Of a stretch of DNA of 43,095 nt, positions 15,905 through 26,800 are shown piece by piece. The stretch's first letter is position 1; the number at the start of each line of letters is the position of its first letter. Location: assembly GCA_947627985.1 (NCBI GenBank), contig CANQYD010000014.1:1-43095 (forward strand). The letters are read 5' to 3'. The notes beneath the pieces were generated by a model. That model saw only the letters and a list, made by a program, of their open reading frames with translations. It was not told the DNA's origin and made no database searches. The translations under genes were made by a program, and so were the position numbers. The stretch comes from an uncultured Clostridia bacterium. GTDB lineage: Bacteria; Bacillota; Clostridia; Oscillospirales; Ruminococcaceae.

Positions 15905-16010
15905 GAGCCTTCTGCTCCTACCGGGGTTGGTAGGGTACAGAAGGCTGGGTACGGGGGTTGGGTGCTGCTGACGAGCCTTAGCAGGAGCTGGAGGTAAAAG
16001 ATCGGAATCC

Positions 16011-16040
16011 TCCTTCTGCACTCCGGCTTAAGGCTTCTGC
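16011..16040. repeat. Seven-base repeat array H5
   Basis: CCTTCTG, CACTCCG, GCTTAAG, GCTTCTG in seven-base register, between elements C and D. It is the diverged counterpart of H4, 240 bases away. Confidence 0.6.
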
Positions 16041-16058
16041 GGGAACAGGGGGAGCAGA

Positions 16059-16135
16059 GGGCGAAGCCCCGCTGCCGCAGGCAGCGCGCCGACGCGGAGC
16101 GTCGGCGGTGCGACTTCGTCGCACGGGCTTCGCCC
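16059..16135. repeat. Composite hairpin element D
   Basis: Caps GGGC-GAA-GCCC (16059-16069) and GGGC-TTC-GCCC (16125-16135). Internal hairpins: GCTGCC around GCA (16071-16085), CGCCGACGC around GGA (16087-16107) and GTGCGAC around TTC (16108-16124). The module order equals element B, though it lies 4 kb away, whereas its near-tandem neighbour C carries other modules. Confidence 0.85.
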
Positions 16136-16242
16136 GTACCCCTTGCTCCTACCACAAGCCGGTAGGTCGCAGAAAGTTGGGAGCAAAGGTCGGCTAACCC
16201 CTACCGACCCCTATCAGAAGCAGCAGGTAAAATATCAAAATC

Positions 16243-16272
16243 TGTCCTCTGACCTCTAACTTCTGTCCTCTG
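16243..16272. repeat. Seven-base repeat array H6
   Basis: TCCTCTG, ACCTCTA, ACTTCTG, TCCTCTG in exact register. It ends about 30 bases before a TATAAT box (16302-16307) that may serve the downstream sigma gene; no -35 box is evident there. Confidence 0.7.
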
Positions 16273-16336
16273 TTCCGACCCCTTTCCCCCGCCCCGCACG
16301 TTATAATGTATGACCCCACAGAAAGGAGGCACCCGC

Positions 16337-16864
16337 ATGACCCAATCGTCACCCGACCCCCGCAGCCGCGTAGAGGAACTATTTTCCAAATATAAAAACC
16401 TCATGTTCACGGTCGCTAATTCCGTCCTCGGGAACCCGTTCGACGCCGAGGACGCGGTCTTTGAAGCGTTCGCGAGGATCATCAAAAACATCGCGAAAAT
16501 ACCCGCCGAACCCACTAAGGAACGGGCTTTCGCGGTCATCGTCGTCAAAAATATCGCAATCGACATGCTGCGAAAAAAGAGCCGGACCGAGGTCAGCCTG
16601 CCCGAGGATTTCGACCCCGCCGCCGGAAATTTCGCCGACGAAATCCTCGAAAAACTCGACGAATCGGTGCTCCGGGACGCGCTCGCGAGGCTCCCGGACG
16701 CGCACTACGAGGTGCTGCTGTTAAAATTTTACTACGGTTTCGGGGTCGGCGAGATCGGCTCGGCGCTCGGGCTCGGGCGGGAAGCGGTCAAGAGCCGGAT
16801 CAGGCGCGCCAAGGCAAATCTCAGGAAAATTTTGGAGGAAATGGGCTATGAACAATCTTTTTAA
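16337..16864 (+). CDS. ECF-type RNA polymerase sigma factor (second)
   Basis: The 175-residue protein has region 2 (EELFSKYKNLMFTVANSVLGNPFDAEDAVFEAFARI then AFAVIVVKNIAIDMLRKK) and region 4 (LPDAHYEVLLLKFYYGFGVGEIGSALGL then REAVKSRIRRAKANLRKIL). ATG 16337 stands behind AAAGGAGGCACCCGC. The 3' end overlaps the next gene by 17 bases, so the pair is coupled. Its layout repeats that of the minus-strand pair at 747-2257, but the proteins differ clearly in sequence, so it is a parallel system rather than a recent duplicate. Confidence 0.85.
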   Translation: MTQSSPDPRSRVEELFSKYKNLMFTVANSVLGNPFDAEDAVFEAFARIIKNIAKIPAEPTKERAFAVIVVKNIAIDMLRKKSRTEVSLPEDFDPAAGNFADEILEKLDESVLRDALARLPDAHYEVLLLKFYYGFGVGEIGSALGLGREAVKSRIRRAKANLRKILEEMGYEQSF

Positions 16865-18002
16865 GGCTTTTGAGGACACTTTGGGCGACAGATTTTCCGC
16901 GGAAATCGCAGTCTCCGAGCACGATTTTTCACCCGAATTTGAGGAAAAAATGAGCAGTCTTATCGCAAAAATCCCGTCCGAAAACGGCATAAAAACCTCG
17001 CGTTCGGTCGGGATAATGTTAAGATATTTAATTATTGCTGCTGTCGTCGCCATGCTGACCGTTTCAGCCGTTGCGGTCGGTCCGAAAATAGTTAAGCAGT
17101 TTACAAGATGGCTGGATAATTCCCACTATTTTTCATATTCTAAAGATTCCGACGGCAACGTCACCAAGCGCTCCGGGATAATCATGAAGACCCCGGAAAA
17201 CGCCGAAAATGCGGCTTCCGCAGGGTTTATCTTCAACATTCGGACCTACGGTCAACGCGACGGCGAGGCATGTCATCTTGAGACCTTCGACGACCCGATC
17301 CGGCTCACTTTCGGAGGCGGCAGACCCGGTGAAAACTTCATTCTGAAGCTGTTTTTGGACTGCGAAGAGACCGATTTTACGGTCGATGGCGTGACCTCCG
17401 ACCGCTATATCCTGACCCCCGGCGGCGGCTTGACCGAGACCGAGCTAAGGCTTGCCACCGACCTTTCGATGGACCGCGAGCACAGCCTCATCGCTGTCAT
17501 CATGAGCGATGAAAATGTGGAAAATTCCGGAAAAACTCGGGGCGTTGCTTATCGAGTTCGGCTCACGAATGACAGCTGCAAGCCCGAAATTCAGCAGCTG
17601 CCAGATGATCCCGAAAAATATCTTGACTGTAAATATCAGGGAATTGTTGTCGGAAAACAGTTCAATGTTGAGGAAAATATTGTCAGAATCCCGCCGAAGA
17701 AGATCAAAGTAAGCCCCGGCGAGACAGTTAAACTCAGCCTTCGCACCGGCTGCTATCCCGAGGAAATCGACGGCGTCGCCGTTATCTTAATGCTGAACAA
17801 TGAGCCCGTAAACATCGGCGGCAAGGACTTTTTGCACATCTCAAACGACCCCGGCAGGCTCTCTTATGACACTGTCGAGCTCACCGCTCCGACCGAGCCG
17901 GGAAGCTATCGGCTCAGCTGCCTTGCGGTCCCCGACCCCTTCGGAAACGCCGGCACCGGCACCTGCGATTTCGGATTTGAGATCGCGCTGACAGTTGAGT
18001 AG
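16848..18002 (+). CDS. Membrane anti-sigma-like protein paired with the second sigma factor
   Basis: The 384-residue protein has a cytosolic N-terminus of about 55 residues (MNNLFKAFEDTLGDRFSAEIA), one membrane helix (about 56-80, YLIIAAVVAMLTVSAVAVG) and an outer domain of about 300 residues of beta-rich character. No zinc-binding HxxxCxxC is seen. GGAGG nine bases before ATG 16848 lies inside the sigma gene. By position and topology it should restrain the sigma factor and release it on an envelope signal. The outer domain matches nothing I recognise. It converges on the ClpC-like gene with only nine bases between the stops. Confidence 0.6.
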   Translation: MNNLFKAFEDTLGDRFSAEIAVSEHDFSPEFEEKMSSLIAKIPSENGIKTSRSVGIMLRYLIIAAVVAMLTVSAVAVGPKIVKQFTRWLDNSHYFSYSKDSDGNVTKRSGIIMKTPENAENAASAGFIFNIRTYGQRDGEACHLETFDDPIRLTFGGGRPGENFILKLFLDCEETDFTVDGVTSDRYILTPGGGLTETELRLATDLSMDREHSLIAVIMSDENVENSGKTRGVAYRVRLTNDSCKPEIQQLPDDPEKYLDCKYQGIVVGKQFNVEENIVRIPPKKIKVSPGETVKLSLRTGCYPEEIDGVAVILMLNNEPVNIGGKDFLHISNDPGRLSYDTVELTAPTEPGSYRLSCLAVPDPFGNAGTGTCDFGFEIALTVE

Positions 18003-18011
18003 ATTAACGGT

Positions 18012-20339
18012 TTATGCCGATACGGCGGAGGAAATTTCCAGCCCGATTCCTCCGTCGATACCCACTCTGACGGTCCCGGTCGCGCCCGACAAAAGAATGT
18101 CCGCAAGCGGGTTGCCGATCTGCTCTGCCACCACCCTCGCGACGTCTCGGGCTCCGAAGCGCTCAAAATCCGACATCTGCGCGATTTTCTGAGGCAGACC
18201 CTCCGGCATTTCGAGCATTATCCCCCTCGCGTAAGCCCGATTTTTCAGCTCCTCAAGCCGCAGTGAAGCAATCTTCGAGCAGTCCTCAAGCCCGAGCCGA
18301 CGGAAGCTGCAAACCGCGTCGAGGCGGTTCAGAAGCTCAAAGGAAAAGGCTTTCGACAGCCCCGCTCTTGCGCTCTGATTGCCGGATGCGAAGCCCACCG
18401 CCGCGCTCTTTTCAGCCGTCGCGTTGGTCGTCATGATGACGACGCAGCTGCGAAAGGACACCTTCCTGCCGGTGCCGTCGGTGAGGGAGCCGGCATCCAA
18501 AATCTGTAAAAGAATGGATATTACCTCCCGATCTGCCTTTTCAAGTTCATCAAAAAGCAGCACGCAGGAAGGGCGCTTTCTCACCCGTTCGGTGAGCTCT
18601 CCGCCGCTGTCGTGACCCACATATCCCGGAGGCGCGCCGATGAGCCGGGAGACCGTGTGAGGCTCGGAAAATTCCGACATGTCAAAGCGTATCAAAGCCT
18701 CCTCGGAGCCGAATAAATGTAAAGCTAAAAGCCTTGACAGCTCTGTTTTGCCCACTCCCGATGGTCCCGAAAACATCAGCGACGCCAACGGTCCGGATCG
18801 TTCCAAAATCCCCGAGCCTGCCCGCTTAAGCGCCGATATCAGGGCGTTCACGGCGTCTTCCTGACCGATGATGCTGCGTGAAAGCTCAGCCCGAAGATCA
18901 TCGGAACGGGAGGAGAGGGAGCTGCTCCTCGGGATCTTTGTCTGTAAAGCTAAAACCCTTTCCACGTCTTTTTCGGATACCCGGTCGGGAGTCTCCTCGT
19001 GAGCGGTATTTTTAAACAATTCATCAAAATATTTCTCCTTCGTGATCCTCCCGCTGACGTAGTCGTTGAAGGCTGCCGAGAGCCCGGAACGGTCATTTTT
19101 AGTAAAGCTTTTCAGCTTTACAGAGGCGCAGGCTTCATCGATGATGTCGATCGCCTTGTCCGGCAGACGTCGGTCGGTGATATATTTTTCGGATAGACAG
19201 ACTGCCGCCTCGATGGCGCCGTCGGTGATGGCAACACGGTGGTGCTGCTCGTATTTTTGCTTGATCCTCTTGATCATTCTGACCGCCGAGGCATGATCCG
19301 GCTCGTCTACCTTCACGACGCAGAATCTTCGTTCGAGAGCCTTATCCCCCTCGATCACCCGGCGGTATTCATCATAGGTCGTTGCCCCGATCATTCTGAG
19401 CTCCCCTCTTGCAAGCATCGGTTTCAAGATGTTTGCGGCGTCTATCGCGCCCTCCGCCGCGCCCGCGCCGACGAGGGTATGCATCTCATCTATAAAAAGA
19501 ATCACGTCCTTGGAGGCTGAGGCGTCGTCGATGCAGGCTTTGAGGCGCTCTTCAAAGTCCCCGCGGTACTTGGCGCCCGCAAGAAGGGAGGTCAGGCTCA
19601 GGGAGAAAATCCGCTTGCCGATGAGCGGCTCCGGTACCTCCGAGCGGCTGATTTTCGTAGCCAGTGCCTCAACGATCGCCGTCTTTCCGACCCCCGCTTC
19701 CCCGACGAGGCAGGGGTTGTTTTTTTGACGTCTTAAGAGTATCTCGATCACCCTGCCGATCTCCCTATCCCTCTCGGCGCATGGGTCGTAACCGACCGTA
19801 GAAGCCCGCTCGACCATGTCGTAGCCGTACTTTTCAAGGGTATTGTGGGACTTTGCCGAGCCGTCTCTGTGCGCCACAGCCGCGCTCTTTTCGACCGCTT
19901 CGCCCGCGCTGCTCGAAAGTTTTGAGATATTGCAGTTGAGATCGTATAAAATGCTCCTCGCCGTAGAATTCTGCTGATTTAAGATCGCGCAGAGAATGTG
20001 CTCGGTACCGGTTTTGGTGTTTGAGACCTCGATCGCCGTCCTCTTTGCAAATCTTATGCACCGCTTAGCCGCAGGGGTCAGCATCGAGCCGTTGACGGCA
20101 GTCGGCTCCCCTATCCCGATGAGCTCGGTGATCTTCTTCTCGACCGACTGATAACTCAGCCCGAAGCGTGAAAGTATCGCGCCCGCGGCGCCTCCCGAAT
20201 ACATCAGCCCGAGCAGCAGATGCTCTGTCCCGATGTAGGTGTGTCCCATCTTCTGGGCTTTTGAGATTGCGTGACCGACAGCCCTCAGCGCGTCCTCGGT
20301 GAAGTCGGAGTTTTTATAAAGCTCGTTGAATTCAAACAT
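18012..20339 (-). CDS. ClpC-like AAA+ unfoldase
   Basis: The 775-residue Hsp100 protein has a double Clp-N domain (about 1-145), AAA domain 1 (Walker A GEAGVGKT 213-220, Walker B VILFIDE about 279-285), a shortened middle domain (about 410-460) and AAA domain 2 (Walker A GPSGVGKT 525-532, Walker B LLFDE about 594-598). A VGF tripeptide at 648-650 is the ClpP-docking loop type, so it probably feeds substrates to ClpP rather than acting as a ClpB disaggregase. The middle domain lacks an obvious UVR motif, and no McsA/McsB or CtsR is nearby. It may therefore be an accessory ClpC rather than the housekeeping one. It starts at ATG 20339 behind GGGAGGACAGACC. Confidence 0.85.
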   Translation of the reverse strand: MFEFNELYKNSDFTEDALRAVGHAISKAQKMGHTYIGTEHLLLGLMYSGGAAGAILSRFGLSYQSVEKKITELIGIGEPTAVNGSMLTPAAKRCIRFAKRTAIEVSNTKTGTEHILCAILNQQNSTARSILYDLNCNISKLSSSAGEAVEKSAAVAHRDGSAKSHNTLEKYGYDMVERASTVGYDPCAERDREIGRVIEILLRRQKNNPCLVGEAGVGKTAIVEALATKISRSEVPEPLIGKRIFSLSLTSLLAGAKYRGDFEERLKACIDDASASKDVILFIDEMHTLVGAGAAEGAIDAANILKPMLARGELRMIGATTYDEYRRVIEGDKALERRFCVVKVDEPDHASAVRMIKRIKQKYEQHHRVAITDGAIEAAVCLSEKYITDRRLPDKAIDIIDEACASVKLKSFTKNDRSGLSAAFNDYVSGRITKEKYFDELFKNTAHEETPDRVSEKDVERVLALQTKIPRSSSLSSRSDDLRAELSRSIIGQEDAVNALISALKRAGSGILERSGPLASLMFSGPSGVGKTELSRLLALHLFGSEEALIRFDMSEFSEPHTVSRLIGAPPGYVGHDSGGELTERVRKRPSCVLLFDELEKADREVISILLQILDAGSLTDGTGRKVSFRSCVVIMTTNATAEKSAAVGFASGNQSARAGLSKAFSFELLNRLDAVCSFRRLGLEDCSKIASLRLEELKNRAYARGIMLEMPEGLPQKIAQMSDFERFGARDVARVVAEQIGNPLADILLSGATGTVRVGIDGGIGLEISSAVSA

Positions 20340-20535
20340 TGGTCTGTCCTCCCATGAATAATAAAAATCGGTATCAAAAGTATCGCCGGAAAATCCGCGC
20401 GATAATCATCATCGCTAAATTCTATGCAAAAAGTCGGCTTGCCTACGATAGCGGCAGTAACACATTTTCAGCCGAGACATAAACTGTAGTATGAAGTTCA
20501 GACTTCAGAAATTATACATGAAGGAGCAAACTATT

Positions 20536-20709
20536 ATGAATTGTTTCGGTAACGGTTACTGGTGGATCATCATTCTCATCCTGATCATCCTCTTCGGCTT
20601 CAACGGCAACGGCTGCTGCAACTCCTGCGGCAACAATTGCGGCTGCGGCAACAACTGCGGCAACAACTGCGGCAACGGCTGCGGAAACGACTGCGGCTGC
20701 GGCTGCTGA
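20536..20709 (+). CDS. Cys/Gly/Asn-rich membrane-anchored miniprotein
   Basis: The 57-residue protein has one hydrophobic helix (about 8-24, YWWIIILILIILFGF) and a tail made almost wholly of Asn, Cys and Gly in repeats of N-N-C-G and C-G-C-G, with 13 cysteines. The tail could bind metal or form disulfides outside the membrane; neither is shown. Small Gly/Cys-rich one-helix proteins of this build resemble YjcZ-type sporulation miniproteins of Firmicutes, so a spore-coat or late-sporulation role is possible. ATG 20536 follows AAGGAGCAAACTATT. It has its own strong terminator, so it is a monocistronic real gene despite its low complexity. Confidence 0.7.
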   Translation: MNCFGNGYWWIIILILIILFGFNGNGCCNSCGNNCGCGNNCGNNCGNGCGNDCGCGC

Positions 20710-20719
20710 TCCCGAAAAT

Positions 20720-20760
20720 CCCCGCCTTCCTAAGTTTCGGAGGGCGGGGGGTATTTTTAT
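20720..20760 (+). terminator. Terminator of the Cys-rich miniprotein gene
   Basis: CCCCGCCTTCC and GGAGGGCGGGG pair (one G-T) around an eight-base loop, followed by GGTATTTTTATTT. Confidence 0.9.
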
Positions 20761-20843
20761 TTATAAAGGGTTTTCGGGAGATTTTTTCCGCATAATCCCA
20801 CCCGAATCTGCTAATACTATCCAAAAAAGTCTCGGAGGGTTTT

Positions 20844-23800
20844 ATGCATAAATTCGGAAAAAACGGGAAAATAAGCCTCTACAGTCTTGCCTCGGAATCC
20901 GCAAAAAAGTTAAGAAAGCTAAAAAAAATCTACTCCTTTTACCTCCAGAACGGCACCGAAAACGCGGCTGAGGCATACTTTGCCGACAACTTTCACTCGG
21001 TCCTTCGGGGCTGCTTCAAAAAGCCGTCGCGGGATCTTAAGCGCAGGTTTATAAGCCACCGCGGGCTCGATCTCGCGGGCGATATAATCGAGCGCTCGGG
21101 GGAGGAATTTCCGGGAAGCGACGGGATTATAAAGATCATTCGCGACCGCGCTTCGCGGGAAAAAATCTTTGCCCCGGACGTTGAATATCTCGCCGAGACG
21201 CTGAGGTATAAACTGATATGCGGGATTTTTGAGATGATCACACGCTCCGACCCCGGGGTGATTCGGCTGATGTCGCTTCTTTCCGACATCGGAAGCGTCG
21301 ATCTCGGTCGGATAAACGAGGTCGTAAACCCCGTTGCCATAAGGCTTTCAGGCGATCCCGCATACCGAAGAAGCGACATAAAGACCAAGTCGTCATACCG
21401 GGAGGCGATATATCTTCATGCCCGAAAAAATCACGTCGATGAGTGCGAACTGTGCGACGGACTTCTTGAAAAATCCCGCGGGGGATTTTTGGACCTGCGC
21501 GCCCTCGGGATCATGAAAAACAAATATTTACAGCCGAAGCACGCCGTCTTTGCCGTGATTTTTCTGATGATCTTTTCAGCCCTCCTCTCGGTTCTGATTT
21601 CGGGATATGCCGGCTGCCCGTGGCTTTTTATAATGCTGATCCTGCCCGCCGTCGAAGCCTTAAGACCCCTTTCCGACCGCATTTTGCGGCACAACATAAG
21701 CTGCGAACGGCTTATGCGGCTCAAGCAGGACGATCCCGAACTTGAAAAAGAGCGGGTTGCGATCGTTTTGTCGGCGCAGATCACCGATCCCGAGGGCGCA
21801 GAGGAAATTTATGACAAGCTCCTGCGGCTTCACTGCTTAAACCCGGGTGAGAACATCATGATCTGCGCTCTGCTTGATCTTGCAGCCGAGCAGGTGCCGA
21901 TAACGTCGGAGGATCGCGCGGTCTTTGAAAGCCTGCGGGAAGCGGTCATGAAACTTGAAAACAAGGTGCCGGGGAAATTTTCGGTGATAGTGAGAAAACG
22001 GAGCTTCTCGGAGACGCAGCAGGAATACATGGGAAAATGCCGAAAAAGAGGCGCTTTGGCGGAGCTTTGCGAATTTTTGAAAACCGGCTCGGAGGATTTT
22101 TATCTTAAACTCGGGCGGGTGAATGATCTTATCGGCTGCGACTACTTCTGCGCGGTCGATTCGGACACGCTTCCGCTGATGGATTCGGTCAGGGAACTCT
22201 TGGCGGCGGCGCTTCATCCCATGAACAAAATAAAAACCGAGGGCGGGAAGATCACCCACGGGTACGGCGTCATCGCGCCGAGAATGATCACCCGGCTCGA
22301 GGACAGTCTTAGGACGGAGTTTTCAAAAAGCGTCGGGGGGATCGGCTCACGTTCGAGCTACGACGGCGAAGCCGCAAACCTCTGGCAGGACGTCTTCGGA
22401 AGGGGTACCTTCTGCGGCAAAGGACTTATCAACGTCACGGCGCTGCATGAATGCTCAAAAATGCTGACGGGAGAGAGGATTTTATCCCACGATATCTTAG
22501 AGGGCGAGCTTTTGCGGACCGCCTACGCCTCCGACATCTTGTTCACCGAGGGCTTTCCGAAGTCGCCGCAGAGCTATTACAGGCGGCTCGATCGGTGGAT
22601 AAGAGGCGATTTTCAGAATATCCCGGAGATTTTTTCCAAAAGATTCGACTGCATATCAAAGCTTAAACTGCTTGACAATCTAAGGCGCGCGCTTACTCCG
22701 GTATCGGTATTTTCCTGCTTTTTCCCGGGATTTTTCCTTGAGCCTCCTTTGGGCTCGGTAATCGCATTTTCGGCGGTTTTGATGTGGATAAGCCCGTCAT
22801 TATGGGGTGCTCTTCGGGCTTTATTCTGCGACGGGGGCTTCGGGAGGTCCTACTATTCGGGACTTCTGAGCACGGCTTCGCAGTCGCTTCGATATATTTT
22901 ATACAGCGTGATTATGCTGCCGACTCTGGCAATAAAGTCCCTAAGAGCCGCCGTCACCGCGGTTTTGCGGCTTATGAGCGGTCGGAATCTTCTTGAATGG
23001 ACGACGGCTGACGCTCAGGACAAATCCGGGGTGCTCCCCCTGCGGTATTACCTTGTCCCCGAGGTTTTAAGCCTGTCGCTTCTTTGGCAAAGCGATTATC
23101 CGATACGCCTTGCGGGGGCTGTTTTTTCGATGATGCCGGCGCTTTTATGCATCGACCTGCTGCCTGCAAAAAAGGAGACTGCGGGGCTGAGGTACCGCGA
23201 TTCAAGGGAACTTTCAAAGCAGACGGCAGACATGTGGAGCTTCTTTGAAAACAGCGTTACGGCGGACGATAATTATCTTCCGCCCGACAACGTGCAGTTT
23301 TCGCCGGTGTATCGGGTCGCGCACCGAACGTCTCCCACAAACATCGGACTATATATGCTGAGCTGCCTTGCGGCATACGACCGAAAACTGATTAACCTAA
23401 GACAGCTTCATGATCGGCTTTTAAGGACTCTTGAGACCGTCGAGCGGCTCGAAAAATACAAGGGAAATCTGTATAACTGGTACGACACCGAGACTCTTAA
23501 GATCATCGGACCGGAGTTTGTTTCGAGCGTTGACAGCGGCAACTTCACGGTCTGCATGGTCGCCTTAAAAGAGGGGCTTTATGATCTCGGCGGCGAGATG
23601 AAAGAAATCGCCGGCAGAATCGAAAAGATCATAAACGCAACCGATCTTGCGGCATTTTATGATGGAATACGTGGGCTGATGGCGATAGGAATCGAAAAAA
23701 GCGGAAATCTCACAAAAAACCGCTACGATTTTCTGATGAGCGAGGCAAGGCTTCTCTCATACTGGGCGATCGCCTCCCGTCAGGTCCCGAAAAGCCACTG

Positions 23801-26800
23801 GCAAAGGCTTTCGCGGGCTATGCTGTCATCGGGATTTTTCGGCGGCGCCGCGTCATATTCGGGCACGATGTTTGAATTCTTCATGCCGGAGATTTTCTTA
23901 AAATGTCCCGAGGGGTCTTTATCGAGCGAAAGCCTTAAATATGCGCTCTGGGTGCAGAGAAAATACGCGTCAAAAATGTCCCGACCTTACGGAATCTCGG
24001 AAAGCGGCTGCTACAGCTTCGACCCGGCTTTAAACTACCGGTATTCAGCCCACGGAGTGCCTGCGACGGGCATAAGACGGGGGCTGGAGAAGAGCTATGT
24101 AATATCTCCCTATTCGACATATATTTCCTATTCATATGCCCCGAGGGAAGCCGCGGAAAACCTCCGGGAGCTTTGTGATCTCAATATGTACGGCGCATAC
24201 GGGCTCTATGAGGCACTTGATTACACCTCGCCGTCATCGGGCGGTCCCGAGCCGGTCAGAAGCTATATGGCGCACCACGTCGGCATGTCGATACTCTCGG
24301 CGGACAACGTACTTTCCGGCGGGATCATGCAAAAAAGATTCATGAAGGATCTGAGATCGATGGGCGCCGCAGAGCTTTTGGACGAGCGGTTCCACCTCGG
24401 CACGGCGGTGTTTGAAAACATTTTAAGACGACCGCCGGAGAATACCCCGGAAAAGACCGACTTTGACAGTGAGATCATCGATCGCCCCGACCCCTTTGAT
24501 CAGAAGATGAGGATTTTTTCAAACGGCGACAGCACGCTTTTGATGTCCTCCTGCGGGTGCTCGAAATTCATCTACCGCTCCAAAAACGTCTACGATTTCA
24601 AGCCGAAGCCCTTCACAAGACCCGGCGGGTTTATCTGCCTCGCGGGCGAGGACGGCGATATCCAACCTTTCACGGTAAACCTCGAAAACGGCGGCGTTTC
24701 GGCTGAGCTGTGCGAGGACAGCGTGAAGCTCTATATGAACACGCAAAACCTGCGTATGGGACTGATGACGTCGCTTCATGAGACCCTTCCCTGCGAGATA
24801 AGGCGGTTTGCGTTCAAAAATGAGACGGGCAGGACGGTGCCGGTGAATGCCGCGATATATATCGAGCCGTCGCTTCTTGAAGATAAAGATGAGCGCACCC
24901 ACCCGGCATATTCAAAGATGTTTTTAAGACTTGATCGCGACCCGGCTCTTGACGTCGTGACGGTGACGAGGGTCAGGGAGGACAAGAAAATCTATGCCGC
25001 GTTCGGGTTTGTCGAGGACTTAAAGCTGACGGTGAGTTTTGATCGGGGCGAGGTGTTAAAATATCCCTTCGGCGCCGACGGGTTGAAGGACAGCGTCAAT
25101 GAGATCCGCCCGAGCCTTATCTGCGAGCCCGATCCCTGCGTATATATCGGGTGCAGGATCGATCTGCCGGCTAAATCTTCTACGGAACTGACGGCGTTTA
25201 CGGTTTGCGCGCAGTCTAAAGAGGAGCTGATAAACCGGGTCAATATCCTAAGAAGAAAGAGGGCTTCTGCGTGCCGTCTTCCGAGGGCTGACACTGCTGC
25301 CGGAAGGGTCGCGGGAATGCTGCTGCCGAAGATTTTATACGGCGGCTCCGGGGTAAAAAACATCTCCCCTGCCCTGCTTCCATTGAATTCACTTTTTGAG
25401 ATTTCGGCTGCTACGGATATCCCGACCGTGGCTATAGAACTTAACGGCAGAAACGATCGGGCGAAGCTGTCGGCGTATCTTGGGGCGTATCATCTTATAA
25501 GAAGATGCGGATTGAAGATGCAGCTGATCGCCATCTACGACGACGGCGGGAGATACGAGCGGGAGCACTATAACGACCTCGTGAGAGCCGCCGAGGAGGC
25601 GGGCTGCGAAGGGTTCATCTACTCGCCCGGGGGTATCCTGCCGCTCGACATCTCAAAGACAAGACCGGGGCTCGATGAACTGGCAAGGGCTTTTTCGAGG
25701 CAGGTCTGCGAAAGCGACATCACAGAAAGCCCTGTGAAAAAGCCGGAGAGAAAATTCATTAAGATAGAAAGGTCGGAGCCGGGTCATTTTGATATCGATA
25801 AAGAGGTGGCTTGCGGGGGATTTTCGGGGTGCGATTACGTCATCAATGATACCCCTCCCCTGCCTTGGTGTCATGTGCTCTCAAATCCCGTCTTCGGGAC
25901 GCTTCTGTCCTCCTGCTCGCTGGGGTTTTCCTATGCGTTCAACTCCCGGGAGTGCCGCTTAACCCCGTGGTCAAACGACCCGATGAGGGATAACTCCGGG
26001 GAAAGACTGCTGCTTTTATCGGGCGGGAAATTTTATGATCTTATCGACGGCTCGGCTGCTAAATTCGGGTTCGGGTTTGCGGAATATTCATCACAGGGAG
26101 AAAATTATCGGGCAAAGATCAGGGTGACGGTGTCAAGTAAAGGAATGTGCAAAAAGATTTCGGTGGATATAAATGCTCCCGCGGGCTCGTCGGTGATTTA
26201 TTACACCGAGCCCTGTCTTTCGCCCGATAGGTTCGGCTCGGGAATGCTTATCCCCAAAATGCTTGAAAACGGGCTTTTGATACATGCCCCGAGCTCCGAG
26301 ACGGGCGCTTTTATGGGGGTGATGTGTTCCGAAAAAGCCGTCTGCGAGACAGATCGGGAAAAGATTTTTTCGGGGGATTTCTCGGGCGAAGTTTCACCGC
26401 ACGAAGGTCTCGCCGCCGCCGTTAAACGTGAGATATCGGGTGATGAAAAAATTGACTTTTTCCTTACCTGCGCGCTCTCCGAAAATGCCGCGATAAATAT
26501 GCCGAAATATTTTACCGAGCAGGAGTTTAATGATCTTCCGGATAAAAATACCCCCGAAAATCGGAGGATTTTGGCTAAGTGGCTTTACTATCAGGCTCTG
26601 CATGGAAGATTTTATGCTAAAACCGGGTTTTATCAGTGCTCGGGCGCGTTCGGGTTCCGGGATCAGCTTCAGGACGCGTGCTGCTTAGCTAAGCATAAGC
26701 CCGAGGTGCTTAAGTCGCAGATTTTAAGATGCTGCATGGCGCAGTTTGCCGAGGGAGACGTGATGCACTGGGTGCACAGTCTTCCGAACAAAAAGCGAAG

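Noticed and set aside
15656-16155. Open frames of 120-150 codons across elements C and D
   Set aside because: Same repeat-derived low-complexity text as above; no start signals.
20461-20490. Possible sigma-K-like site (AC, then CATA 16 bases later) ahead of the Cys-rich miniprotein
   Set aside because: The match is to a very short consensus and the full CATANNNTA pattern is not met, so it is not listed as a feature.
20562-20824. Gln/Leu/Arg-rich and Arg/Ser-rich frames over the Cys-rich miniprotein
   Set aside because: They are other-frame translations of its low-complexity coding repeat and lack ribosome sites.
22972-23217. Antisense frames inside the giant glucan-synthase-like gene
   Set aside because: Shadows of a continuous 2314-codon gene with consistent domain order.
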